A DNA stretch of 42,781 nt from Treponema sp. Its GTDB lineage: Bacteria; Spirochaetota; Spirochaetia; Treponematales; Breznakiellaceae. Location of the stretch: contig WRIB01000020.1 in assembly GCA_009782955.1 (NCBI GenBank), forward strand, positions 1 through 42,781, read 5' to 3'. Below the pieces are notes generated by a model. The model did not search any database, had not been told where the DNA came from, and was given only the letters and a program-made list of their open reading frames with translations. A program made the translations under genes and the position numbers. Below, in pieces: positions 8,852 through 16,918 of the stretch (positions are counted from its first letter, which is position 1; each line of letters begins with the position of its first letter).

Positions 8852-9670
8852 TTATAGGCTTTTAGCGTACTTTTCATTGTTTAGCAGCATCTCAATCTTT
8901 CTGGCATTAATTGCTGCCTGAGCTTTGGCATGATTGTTAAAAAACAACTGGACAATTTTAGTATTTTGCAATAAATGCTTTATTGGTTCAACAAACATTT
9001 GCAATTCCGCATCACTGTACAAATAATCATAGCGGGTAACATTATCGCCCTTGTACCACATTTCTGCGTTCCTGCCGTGGAACCGTAAATAGGCAATATC
9101 GCCTGTAATTACATAGTCCAATTTCATGTGCCCGGTATAGCCAATGTCCTGCATCGTTAAAGGGCTGTCGGCAATACACCAGCCTACCTTCCTCTGACGC
9201 AGGGCATTGTACACCTGGTCGTTTTGCCATTTTGTATTTCTCATTTCAACCACTACCGGAATATCCGAAACCTCTTTTAAGAGGCTGTCCAGATAAATCC
9301 TTTCGTGTTTTTCATAACGGAAACTTTCCGGAAACTGGAACAAAACGCATAACAACAGATTTCTATAGAATAACGGCTCTATAGCTTTTTTAAATTCAAG
9401 TACAACCTGCCTGTATATTCGCTCGTCAATCGTATGCGTCAGCCCGGAAAATGCCTTCACGGTAAACTTAACCTTACCGCCCGACCTGTCAATCATATTG
9501 TGCATTTGCTGCGGACCAGGCATACGGTAATACGTTCCATTCAATTCAAGAGAGTTAAATTGAGAAGCATAGTATTCCAGGAATTTGGCCTTTGCCAGAT
9601 TTTCCGGATAAAAACCGCCTTTCCATTCATTGTAATCATAACCTGATGTACCAATCAGCAATTCACCCAT
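8852..9670 (-). CDS. DUF72 (YecE-like) family protein
   Basis: LLIGTSGYDYNEWKGGFYPENL...FNSLELNGTYYRMP; conserved DUF72 architecture. Confidence 0.88.
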   Translation of the reverse strand: MGELLIGTSGYDYNEWKGGFYPENLAKAKFLEYYASQFNSLELNGTYYRMPGPQQMHNMIDRSGGKVKFTVKAFSGLTHTIDERIYRQVVLEFKKAIEPLFYRNLLLCVLFQFPESFRYEKHERIYLDSLLKEVSDIPVVVEMRNTKWQNDQVYNALRQRKVGWCIADSPLTMQDIGYTGHMKLDYVITGDIAYLRFHGRNAEMWYKGDNVTRYDYLYSDAELQMFVEPIKHLLQNTKIVQLFFNNHAKAQAAINARKIEMLLNNEKYAKSL

Positions 9671-9672
9671 TA

Positions 9673-10968
9673 CTAATACACCCTCGGGATTTCCCTTATA
9701 TTAGTCGTATACTTCGGCGACAAACATCCCCGTTTCATTCTCCATGCTTCATTATTGTTTGCTCTTTGTTCTTTATTCATTTTACTTAATGCGCAGCCAA
9801 GTTTAATTGTACCACTGCCGTACCTGTCATTTATAGCATCAAAGGCCTGCATTAACGGTTCTTTTATTATTTTCCGGTTCAGACCAATATTAAATAAATC
9901 AAGCTGCGAATTCTTGTCAAACTCCAATCCGGTTAATCCAACCATAACCTTTCTGTATTTATAGTTCGGACGGAAAATCCGTTTTAAAAGTTCATTGGCG
10001 GCTGCCTGTATTTCCGGAAGATAGGCACTCAAATAGGGGAGTTCTGCGCTGCATTGGTTAAAGTACTGTTCCCCTTGCGCATAGGCATTGGTCATTAAAT
10101 AAACGCTTACAAACCGGCATGATAAATTCTCCGCCCTTATGCGTTTAACAGCCTCTTGCGTGTACTCCGCCAATGCCGCAATTATATTGTTTAATTCATA
10201 TACAGGTTTGTGAAAACTCTTTGATACCATTACCACTTGCCGGGGCGCTTCCTCTATCCGGTCTATTGCTTTTATTCCGTTCAATTCCTGGACTATCCTC
10301 ATCCCGGTAATCGTCATGTGCTTTTTTGCCTTTTCAAGCGGATAATGCTTAAGGGCAAGGGCGGTTGTAACCCCCTGTTTTTTAAGAAATGCTGCTTTTG
10401 ACCATCCTATGCCCCAAATATCATCGACCGGGTATTTTCCCAGTTCTTCGTCCTGATCGACCCTTGCCCAGTCGTAAACGCCCTCACCGGCGGCGCTTCC
10501 GCCCTGCCTTTTCGCCAGCTTGTTACACATCTTGGCCAGAACTTTGTTGGGAGCAATCCCAATCGACACCGGTATTCCGGTTTCTCTTGTTACTGCCGTT
10601 TTTACCTCATGTCCCAATTCCGAATAATCGGTATTATTCCAGTCCGGAAAGAAAAGGAAGCTTTCGTCAATGGAATAAACTTCCACATCGGGAGCAAACC
10701 TGTTATAAATCAAATTCATCCGTGCCGACATATCTGCATAGAGGGTATAGTTAGAAGAAAAAACAGAAACGCCGCTTTTTTCCAGCTTTTCTTTTACCTC
10801 GAAAAACACATCGCCCCGCTTAAAGCCCAGGGCTTTACATTCGGCATTCAGGGCAATAATAATACCGTCATTATTCGTTAGTACCGCAATCGGGCTATGT
10901 ACCAAATCAGGCCGGAAAACCCGTTCACACGCCGCATAAAATGAGTTACCGTCAATGTGAAATATCAT
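9673..10968 (-). CDS. umuC: Y-family DNA polymerase V catalytic subunit UmuC
   Basis: IDGNSFYAACERVFRPDL, SNYTLYADMSARM, VYSIDESFL motifs. Confidence 0.92.
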   Translation of the reverse strand: MIFHIDGNSFYAACERVFRPDLVHSPIAVLTNNDGIIIALNAECKALGFKRGDVFFEVKEKLEKSGVSVFSSNYTLYADMSARMNLIYNRFAPDVEVYSIDESFLFFPDWNNTDYSELGHEVKTAVTRETGIPVSIGIAPNKVLAKMCNKLAKRQGGSAAGEGVYDWARVDQDEELGKYPVDDIWGIGWSKAAFLKKQGVTTALALKHYPLEKAKKHMTITGMRIVQELNGIKAIDRIEEAPRQVVMVSKSFHKPVYELNNIIAALAEYTQEAVKRIRAENLSCRFVSVYLMTNAYAQGEQYFNQCSAELPYLSAYLPEIQAAANELLKRIFRPNYKYRKVMVGLTGLEFDKNSQLDLFNIGLNRKIIKEPLMQAFDAINDRYGSGTIKLGCALSKMNKEQRANNNEAWRMKRGCLSPKYTTNIREIPRVY

Positions 10969-11335
10969 AATTGTACATTTTGATAGAGGCCGTTACCGTC
11001 CCGACAATCGCCGTTTCATCAACTATCGGTTTAATAGTGTTAATCCCATTGGTAAATACCGCCGTCCCTCTGATTTTTTTCATAAGGCGGCATAAAAACC
11101 GTCCTTCATGCCTAATCACGGCAAATTGATTAAAACCAGGAGTCCTTGAGCGGTCAACAACCAGCAATGTCCCCCTCGGCAAGCCCATATCACTCATATC
11201 TCCGCTTTCCAGCCGAAAAAAGTACGTTGCCGGAGGGTTTTTTACCAGCAGTTCATTAAGGTCAATATTCGGGTCCTCATATCCCAGCGCCGGACTTGCA
11301 AACCCGGAAGCTTTTCTCCCTGCCATATTAGTCAT
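10952..11335 (-). CDS. umuD: UmuD-like protein without a recognisable Ser/Lys dyad
   Basis: SGFASPALGYEDPNIDLNELLVKNPPATYFFRLESGDMSDMGLPRGTLLVVD aligns with UmuD; 17-nt overlap with umuC. Start assigned to the ATG at 11335, next to the predicted TSS. Confidence 0.75.
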   Translation of the reverse strand: MTNMAGRKASGFASPALGYEDPNIDLNELLVKNPPATYFFRLESGDMSDMGLPRGTLLVVDRSRTPGFNQFAVIRHEGRFLCRLMKKIRGTAVFTNGINTIKPIVDETAIVGTVTASIKMYNYDISH

Positions 11336-11342
11336 TATATCA

Positions 11343-11370
11343 ATAATACTATACAAATATATAGTGTCAA
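11343..11370 (-). promoter_or_regulatory. umuD promoter with palindromic spacer (candidate SOS-type operator)
   Basis: On the minus strand: TTGACA (11370-11365), 16-nt spacer, TATTAT (11348-11343). Perfect palindrome ACTATA-N6-TATAGT fills the spacer (11348-11365). Confidence 0.65.
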
Positions 11371-11438
11371 GAGAAATTTCGGCACATTTTTTGGCAAAAT
11401 CCTTACGCATTCCTCATATAAAAAAATTAAAAAAACTC

Positions 11439-11480
11439 TTGACATTTTTACTTAACGATGTTAAGATAACAGTGTTAAGT
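11439..11480 (+). promoter_or_regulatory. tetR promoter with tandem palindromic operators
   Basis: TTGACA (11439-11444), 17 nt, TAAGAT (11462-11467). Perfect CTTAAC-GAT-GTTAAG (11451-11465), then imperfect GATAAC-AGT-GTTAAG (11465-11479). Confidence 0.7.
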
Positions 11481-11495
11481 AAACCGGAGGTTACT

Positions 11496-12158
11496 ATGGG
11501 TAAGCCTGAAACAGATTTAGCTCCCCGAATAAGGGAAAAAACCCTTGAATTGCTGCTGGAAAAAGAGCCGGAAGAAATATCCACAAGGGATATAGCCAAA
11601 GCCTGCGGGGTAACAGCTACCAGTCTTTACTATTATTACAAAGACAAGGAAACCTTGTTTACGGAAGTAAAGTTATGCTGTGTAGAAAAAATGGACAAAT
11701 TCATCTCCGGACAGGTAACGAAAAAAACTCTTAAATCCCATAAATCAGGTAAAAGACTAAACCCTTTTGATGAAGTCAGAATAGGGCTAACAGCGTTCAG
11801 GGATTGGGCTTTTACCAATCCACGGATAGCCCTTTTGGTAATGGGACGGCTTAAGGCGGACATTCGCGAAGACCCCGAAAAAATGAATAAATACTACCAG
11901 AGTTACTTTCTTGCAAAAGTTTTACTGGACAAAGCAGTAAAAGCGGGACTTTCGGACAGCAAAGACACATTACTTGATGTAAGCCTTTGCATAGCGGCTC
12001 TCTGGGGGGCGATTGAATCTGTGCTTCTTAACCGGACTATTCCGCAATACTGGCCGAAACGCGGCGGTTTGAATTTTACCAATAAAATGATCGATTTACT
12101 TTTAACATCGTTGATGAGCGAAAACCGGAACAAGCGCAAAAAATATAATAAGGAGTAA
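11496..12158 (+). CDS. TetR-family transcriptional regulator
   Basis: N-terminal HTH REKTLELLLEKEPEEISTRDIAKACGVTATSLYYYYKDKETLFTEV; RBS CGGAGG before the ATG at 11496. Confidence 0.9.
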   Translation: MGKPETDLAPRIREKTLELLLEKEPEEISTRDIAKACGVTATSLYYYYKDKETLFTEVKLCCVEKMDKFISGQVTKKTLKSHKSGKRLNPFDEVRIGLTAFRDWAFTNPRIALLVMGRLKADIREDPEKMNKYYQSYFLAKVLLDKAVKAGLSDSKDTLLDVSLCIAALWGAIESVLLNRTIPQYWPKRGGLNFTNKMIDLLLTSLMSENRNKRKKYNKE

Positions 12159-12160
12159 TT

Positions 12161-12862
12161 ATGAAAAATTTTATTTTTATTCGTACCGGCAAGGTTGCGG
12201 CGCTGATGTTTTTTGCGGGGTTTTTTCTGTACCTCAATTTTAGCTGTCAGGCACCGAAAGAAAAACCCGCCGCGGGTCTTAACGATGCAATGGAACTTAT
12301 TGTTATACCCGGTGAACATTGGCTTGGTAAAATGAAAGTCTTTATTTTTTCCGTTAAAAAAACACCGCAAATTGCCGCATGGATCGAAGACGAAGAAGGG
12401 CTGTATATTGCAACCATAACGGTTACAAGCCGGAGCGCCAAAAAAAACTGGAGAAGTTCTCCAAAAGAAGGACGGCCCGAAGCATTGCCGGTATGGAATC
12501 ACAAACAGCAGAATAATTCATCAGACGACATTGACACAGTTACCACGGCAACACCAAAAGGTTCTATAGAAGCAAAGATTGACAAAGGGTTATTGATAAG
12601 CGAGAAAACGTACAATGTATATCTGGAAATTAACCATAGCTTTGATTACAACGACAATTGGACCAAAGACAATTCAGGCGAAAATGGCCAGCCTTCCTTG
12701 GTTTACCATGCGAATTTTATCGCAGGCGTTCCATGCCGCATACCCCTTGTTCCGATAGGCTACGGCTCGGTTGATGGTTCCAATGGAAATATCACAAGCG
12801 GACTGGAAAACTTTACCAGTGCGTTCGATATTGTAAAAAATGTGTATATCATCGGGAAATGA
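12161..12862 (+). CDS. Lipoprotein, possibly DUF2271-like
   Basis: Signal peptide with lipobox-like FSCQ; PQIAAWIEDEEGLYIATITVTSRSAKKNWRSSP...RPEALPVWNH; two nt after the tetR stop. Confidence 0.65.
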   Translation: MKNFIFIRTGKVAALMFFAGFFLYLNFSCQAPKEKPAAGLNDAMELIVIPGEHWLGKMKVFIFSVKKTPQIAAWIEDEEGLYIATITVTSRSAKKNWRSSPKEGRPEALPVWNHKQQNNSSDDIDTVTTATPKGSIEAKIDKGLLISEKTYNVYLEINHSFDYNDNWTKDNSGENGQPSLVYHANFIAGVPCRIPLVPIGYGSVDGSNGNITSGLENFTSAFDIVKNVYIIGK

Positions 12863-12885
12863 TATGACAAAAACAGTCAGAAAAG

Positions 12886-12909
12886 AGGCCGTAATTGACA
12901 TTACGGCCT
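12886..12909 (+). terminator. Hairpin downstream of the lipoprotein gene
   Basis: AGGCCGTAAT-tgac-ATTACGGCCT, 10-bp perfect stem; weak T tract. Confidence 0.55.
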
Positions 12910-12919
12910 TGTACTGTAA

Positions 12920-13309
12920 CTAACTTAGCAGTTCCTTGGGTACCTTACCGCCGTTTTCGGCAAGTACCTTCATCAGCTCTTTGTGCAGCCAGACATTCTT
13001 TTCAGGTGAACCATCGGCAGCACTGCCCGTGTAATTAAGGTCGGCGGCGAGTTCTTTACGTGCCGCCAGGCTACTGTCGAGATTGAGCGCCTTCATCATA
13101 TCGACGATAGAATTACGCCAATCGAGTTTCTGACCGGTAGCCTCTACAGCAGCTTCGAGAATGGCCTCCACATCAACAGGTGCCGAAGCCTTCTGTACCA
13201 TGCCCGGCGTATAATTCGACGTAACAGCGGGAGTAGCAGCAGCGGTTTTAACCGGTTCCTCGGCAGGCTTGCCGAAGATCTTTTCCTTAATCGAATTCAA
13301 TATCCCCAT
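12920..13309 (-). CDS. DUF3597-like protein
   Basis: MGILNSIKEKIFG...VDVEAILEAAVEATGQKLDWRNSIVDMMKALNLDSSLAARKELAADLNYTG. Confidence 0.8.
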   Translation of the reverse strand: MGILNSIKEKIFGKPAEEPVKTAAATPAVTSNYTPGMVQKASAPVDVEAILEAAVEATGQKLDWRNSIVDMMKALNLDSSLAARKELAADLNYTGSAADGSPEKNVWLHKELMKVLAENGGKVPKELLS

Positions 13310-13459
13310 ATATCTTCTCCTTGGTTCAATATTCGGATATGGCTTTATCCGTAATGGCTATTCTATTACTTTCAAACCTTTCAATGCAAGACAGCGAACA
13401 GACTCTAGCAATTGCTTTTTGGAATAACATGTGGTATACTATCAAATAAGGAGATAATA

Positions 13460-13765
13460 ATGCCGGCAAAAGCAAAGGAAAGACGCATAACTTATAATCA
13501 AAGAAAGGAACAGGGTCTTTGCCCCCGATGCGGAGTAAAGATCAAAAAGAAGGGAAAATTTATCTTTTGTGACGATTGTCGTGCATTTTTCCGCAATTAT
13601 AATTATGAATGCTCAGAAAACATAAATGAATTAAGGAAAAATCGGTATGAAGAACGCAAGCAGCTGCACCAATGCCCCCGTTGCGGAAAAAAACTTGGCA
13701 AAAAATATAAAAAAATAATGTGCCAAACCTGTCTGGATAAAAACCATAAATATAATCAAAAATAA
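13460..13765 (+). CDS. Small protein with two tandem zinc-ribbon-like modules
   Basis: CPRCG...CDDC and CPRCG...CQTC; RBS AAGGAGA before the ATG at 13460. Confidence 0.65.
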   Translation: MPAKAKERRITYNQRKEQGLCPRCGVKIKKKGKFIFCDDCRAFFRNYNYECSENINELRKNRYEERKQLHQCPRCGKKLGKKYKKIMCQTCLDKNHKYNQK

Positions 13766-13779
13766 TTTTGCCAGGGTAT

Positions 13780-14244
13780 TTACAGAAAACAGAACGCAGC
13801 GGCAATTATGATTCCCAGAACAGCGCCAACGGCTACCTCCAAAGGAGAATGGCCATGCACTTCCTTTATCGGGTGGAAACCTATTTTTAGTTTTTCCGCG
13901 GTTTGGCGGCCAAGCCAGTTAAGCACTCTGGCCTGAATTCCGGAAGAGCGCCGCACCCCCAATGCGTCCCTGACAACGATAAGAGCAAACATAAGAGTAA
14001 CAACAAAAAGGTTAGAATCAATCCCTTCGACAAATGCAACCGAAGCTGCCATTGCGGACACCATTGCGGAATGGCTGGAAGGCATACCGCCGGTACGCCA
14101 TATCAGGATTTCCAATGTATCGCGAGGGCTTCTTGACCTTCTTCTTCTTAACAAATGAATGATCGTTTTAAGCAACTGGGCAAAGAACAGACTTGAAATA
14201 ACTGATAAAAAAACAGGGTTTTCTATAAATCGTTTCAAAGCCAT
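13780..14244 (-). CDS. Divergent PAP2-family (DUF212) membrane protein
   Basis: GGMPSSHSAMVSAMAASVA...VRDALGVRRSSGIQA...KEVHGHSPLEVAVGAVLG. Confidence 0.85.
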   Translation of the reverse strand: MALKRFIENPVFLSVISSLFFAQLLKTIIHLLRRRRSRSPRDTLEILIWRTGGMPSSHSAMVSAMAASVAFVEGIDSNLFVVTLMFALIVVRDALGVRRSSGIQARVLNWLGRQTAEKLKIGFHPIKEVHGHSPLEVAVGAVLGIIIAAAFCFL

Positions 14245-14253
14245 AATAAAACA

Positions 14254-15441
14254 ATGAAAGCTAACAAGGGCTTTGTCAAGAAGTTGATCCTTACTGCCGG
14301 GAACGACGATGCAGACCGGCGGCTGGACAGAATACTTCGAAAAGCCCTGCCGGACATTCCCCTTTCTGCACTCCACCGGCTCCTGCGCAAAGGCCGCATA
14401 CTGGTAAATGGCAAACCGGCAAAAGGCGAAGACAGGATTCCGGACGGCGCTCTTATTGAACTCCCGCTCAAGGAAACCGAAGTACCGCATGTACAAATTA
14501 AACCAGTATTGGAAAATCAACCGCAATTAAAAAAAACAGCAGCCATTGACATACTGTGGGAAGGCGAAGGATTACTTATTGTTAATAAACCTGCTGGACT
14601 AACAATACACGGCGGAAACGGTTCCCCGGATAATCTTGAAAGCCGGGTGCAGGCTTACCTGGAAGGAAAACTGCCCGCTTCTCTTTCATTCAAACCCGGC
14701 CCGCTTCACCGTCTGGATAAACCTGCCAGCGGAGTTGTTGTCTTTGCATATAACCTGGAAGCCGCCAGGTGGTTCAGTGCATTGCTCCGCGAAAGAAAAA
14801 TACGTAAAAGTTATTTAGCTATTCTGGAAGGAGAACTAAAGAAAAGTGAAACATGGGAAGATACCCTTACAAGAGATACAAATGTACAAAAAACATTTGT
14901 TTCATGCAGCAGTACAATTTGCACACCCGGAATTGACCGGAACGCCAATCAACAACCCCGCCCTGAAGGGACGGGGTATGTTGGTTCTGATAGGAATGGA
15001 TTGTATGCGGGTTTAACACCATTAAAGCATAACCTTGAATTTTCACAAACCGCCCCAAGGGGCGGGGTTTTAAACCCGCTTGCGAATAAAAACAAATATG
15101 CTCATACCGGAATAACGCCGCTTGCACGGGCAAAGAAGAACGGAGCTGCATATACTCTTGCCCGTCTCGAAATCACCACAGGAAGAACCCACCAAATCCG
15201 CGCACAGGCAGCCCACCACGGTTACCCTCTGGCAGGGGATAGCAAATACGGTGTACCAGACAAAGATTTTTCCCCCGGCAAAAGAGTTTGGCCAAACAAA
15301 GGGTTTTTCCTGCACGCATCAGAACTGGAACTCCCCAATGAACCTCAAATAAACCCAAAAGTTCCCCGTATAATAAGGGCGCCCTTACCGGAACAATTTG
15401 CAATGACCATAATAGAACTATTTGGTACAATAGATGTATGA
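14254..15441 (+). CDS. RluA-family pseudouridine synthase with an internal insertion
   Basis: S4-like N-terminus, LHRLDKPASGVVVFA, TTGRTHQIRAQAAHHGYPLAGDSKYG; unusual 60-70 aa segment before the TGRTHQIR block. Confidence 0.88.
   Translation: MKANKGFVKKLILTAGNDDADRRLDRILRKALPDIPLSALHRLLRKGRILVNGKPAKGEDRIPDGALIELPLKETEVPHVQIKPVLENQPQLKKTAAIDILWEGEGLLIVNKPAGLTIHGGNGSPDNLESRVQAYLEGKLPASLSFKPGPLHRLDKPASGVVVFAYNLEAARWFSALLRERKIRKSYLAILEGELKKSETWEDTLTRDTNVQKTFVSCSSTICTPGIDRNANQQPRPEGTGYVGSDRNGLYAGLTPLKHNLEFSQTAPRGGVLNPLANKNKYAHTGITPLARAKKNGAAYTLARLEITTGRTHQIRAQAAHHGYPLAGDSKYGVPDKDFSPGKRVWPNKGFFLHASELELPNEPQINPKVPRIIRAPLPEQFAMTIIELFGTIDV
14955..15079. repeat. Palindromic (REP/MITE-like) element inside the RluA CDS
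   Basis: AACCCCGCCC near 14955 and GGGGCGGGGTT ending at 15069 are inverted. Hairpin CCGCCCC-AA-GGGGCGG (15050-15065). IR GCGGGTTTAA (15007-15016) / TTAAACCCGC (15070-15079). Confidence 0.7.
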
Positions 15442-16019
15442 AACGCTGTGAATGGTGTACCGGGCTGCCCCTGTATATGGAATACCACGACACGGAATGG
15501 GGAGTTCCGGTTTACGATGACCGGAAGCACTTTGAATTTCTTGTACTGGAATCTGCACAGGCGGGTTTAAGCTGGCTGACTATCCTGAAAAAACGGGAAA
15601 ACTACCGGAAAGCCTACGACGGGTTTAATCCCGAAAAAGTAGCCAAATACGGTCAGGCAAAAAAACAAAAACTCCTCTCCGATGCCGGTATAGTACGGAA
15701 CCGCCTTAAAATAGAAGCGTCTATTAACAATGCCCGTTTGTTTCTGGAAGTACAAAAAGAATTCGGAAGCTTTTCTGCATACCTCTGGAGCTTTGTCGGA
15801 AAAAAGCCCGTTTGCGGTAACTGGAAAACCCTGGCGGAGATCCCGGCTACTACAGAGCTATCCGACCGTGTTGCCAAAGATATGAAAAAACGTGGATTCC
15901 GCTTTTTGGGAAGTACAATAATGTATGCACATCTTCAGGCAACAGGACTGGTAAATGATCATCTGACATCATGTTTCCGTTTCAGAGAAGTAAAAAAGCT
16001 GATCACACAACAGGAATAA
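15438..16019 (+). CDS. tag: DNA-3-methyladenine glycosylase I
   Basis: RCEWCTGLPLYMEYHDTEWGVPVYDDRKHFEFLVLESAQAGLSWLTILKKRENYRKAYDGF. Confidence 0.93.
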   Translation: MKRCEWCTGLPLYMEYHDTEWGVPVYDDRKHFEFLVLESAQAGLSWLTILKKRENYRKAYDGFNPEKVAKYGQAKKQKLLSDAGIVRNRLKIEASINNARLFLEVQKEFGSFSAYLWSFVGKKPVCGNWKTLAEIPATTELSDRVAKDMKKRGFRFLGSTIMYAHLQATGLVNDHLTSCFRFREVKKLITQQE

Positions 16020-16036
16020 TATAGTATACTCTCTGT

Positions 16037-16918
16037 ATGTTCCGTGAACTGTTCTTTTTTCTGAAAAGAATTAAAACCTATGCACTCATTGGCGAAAGCG
16101 GTACCGGTAAAAGTTTCCGGGCAATGCTTGTTGCCCAAAAATACAGAATAGAATTTATTATTGATGACGGCCTTTTAATACGGGAAAACCGTATTCTGGC
16201 CGGTCATTCGGCAAAAAAAGAAAAAAACTTCCTGGCGGCAATCAAGGTAGCCCTTTTTGACAACAAGGAACGCCGTAAAGAAATAATCAAACGCCTGTCG
16301 GCAGAAAAGGTTAAGAAAATACTGATTCTGGGGACTTCGGAAAAAATGGTTAACAAAATTGCCAGCAGACTGGAACTGCCTGCTCCCGCTCGGATTATTC
16401 ATATCGAAGATATTGCCAGCCAGGAGGACATAGAAAAAGCTATCAGAACCCGTAAGATCGAGGGCAAGCATGTGATCCCCGTACCGGCAATCGAAATAAA
16501 ACACAGTTATCCCCAGATTTTTTATAACGCTATCAGGATTTTTAAACCCAGGCGCTTGCAGGAAACTCTGGGGAATGTTCCTCAACTGCATGAAAAGTCG
16601 GTGGTACGGCCCGAATATTCCAAACGTGGCAAGGTGATAATCTCGGAATCGGCCCTTTCGCAGATGGTAATTCATTGTATTGATGAATTTAATGAACAGA
16701 TATATGTTAAAAAAATCTCTGTTAAAGACGAAAAGTCCGGGTACCGGCTGGTAATTACCATAGATGTGCCTTTTGGGTTACAATTGGGAGGTGATATGCA
16801 GGAGTTGCAGCAGTACATTATTGACAACATAGAGCGTTACACGGGAATACTTATAGAAGAAGTTAATATTATTATAGATAAATTTCGGGAGGAAAAAACA
16901 CAATGGAAAGGACCTTAA
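16037..16918 (+). CDS. P-loop protein with C-terminal Asp23/Gls24-like domain
   Basis: GESGTGKSFRA Walker A; C-terminal GKVIISESALSQMV...YIIDNIERYTGILIEEVNIIIDKF resembles Asp23. Confidence 0.65.
   Translation: MFRELFFFLKRIKTYALIGESGTGKSFRAMLVAQKYRIEFIIDDGLLIRENRILAGHSAKKEKNFLAAIKVALFDNKERRKEIIKRLSAEKVKKILILGTSEKMVNKIASRLELPAPARIIHIEDIASQEDIEKAIRTRKIEGKHVIPVPAIEIKHSYPQIFYNAIRIFKPRRLQETLGNVPQLHEKSVVRPEYSKRGKVIISESALSQMVIHCIDEFNEQIYVKKISVKDEKSGYRLVITIDVPFGLQLGGDMQELQQYIIDNIERYTGILIEEVNIIIDKFREEKTQWKGP

Noticed and set aside
11903-12502. 199-aa minus-strand ORF across tetR and the lipoprotein gene
   Set aside because: Antisense to two supported genes; composition unlike a real protein.
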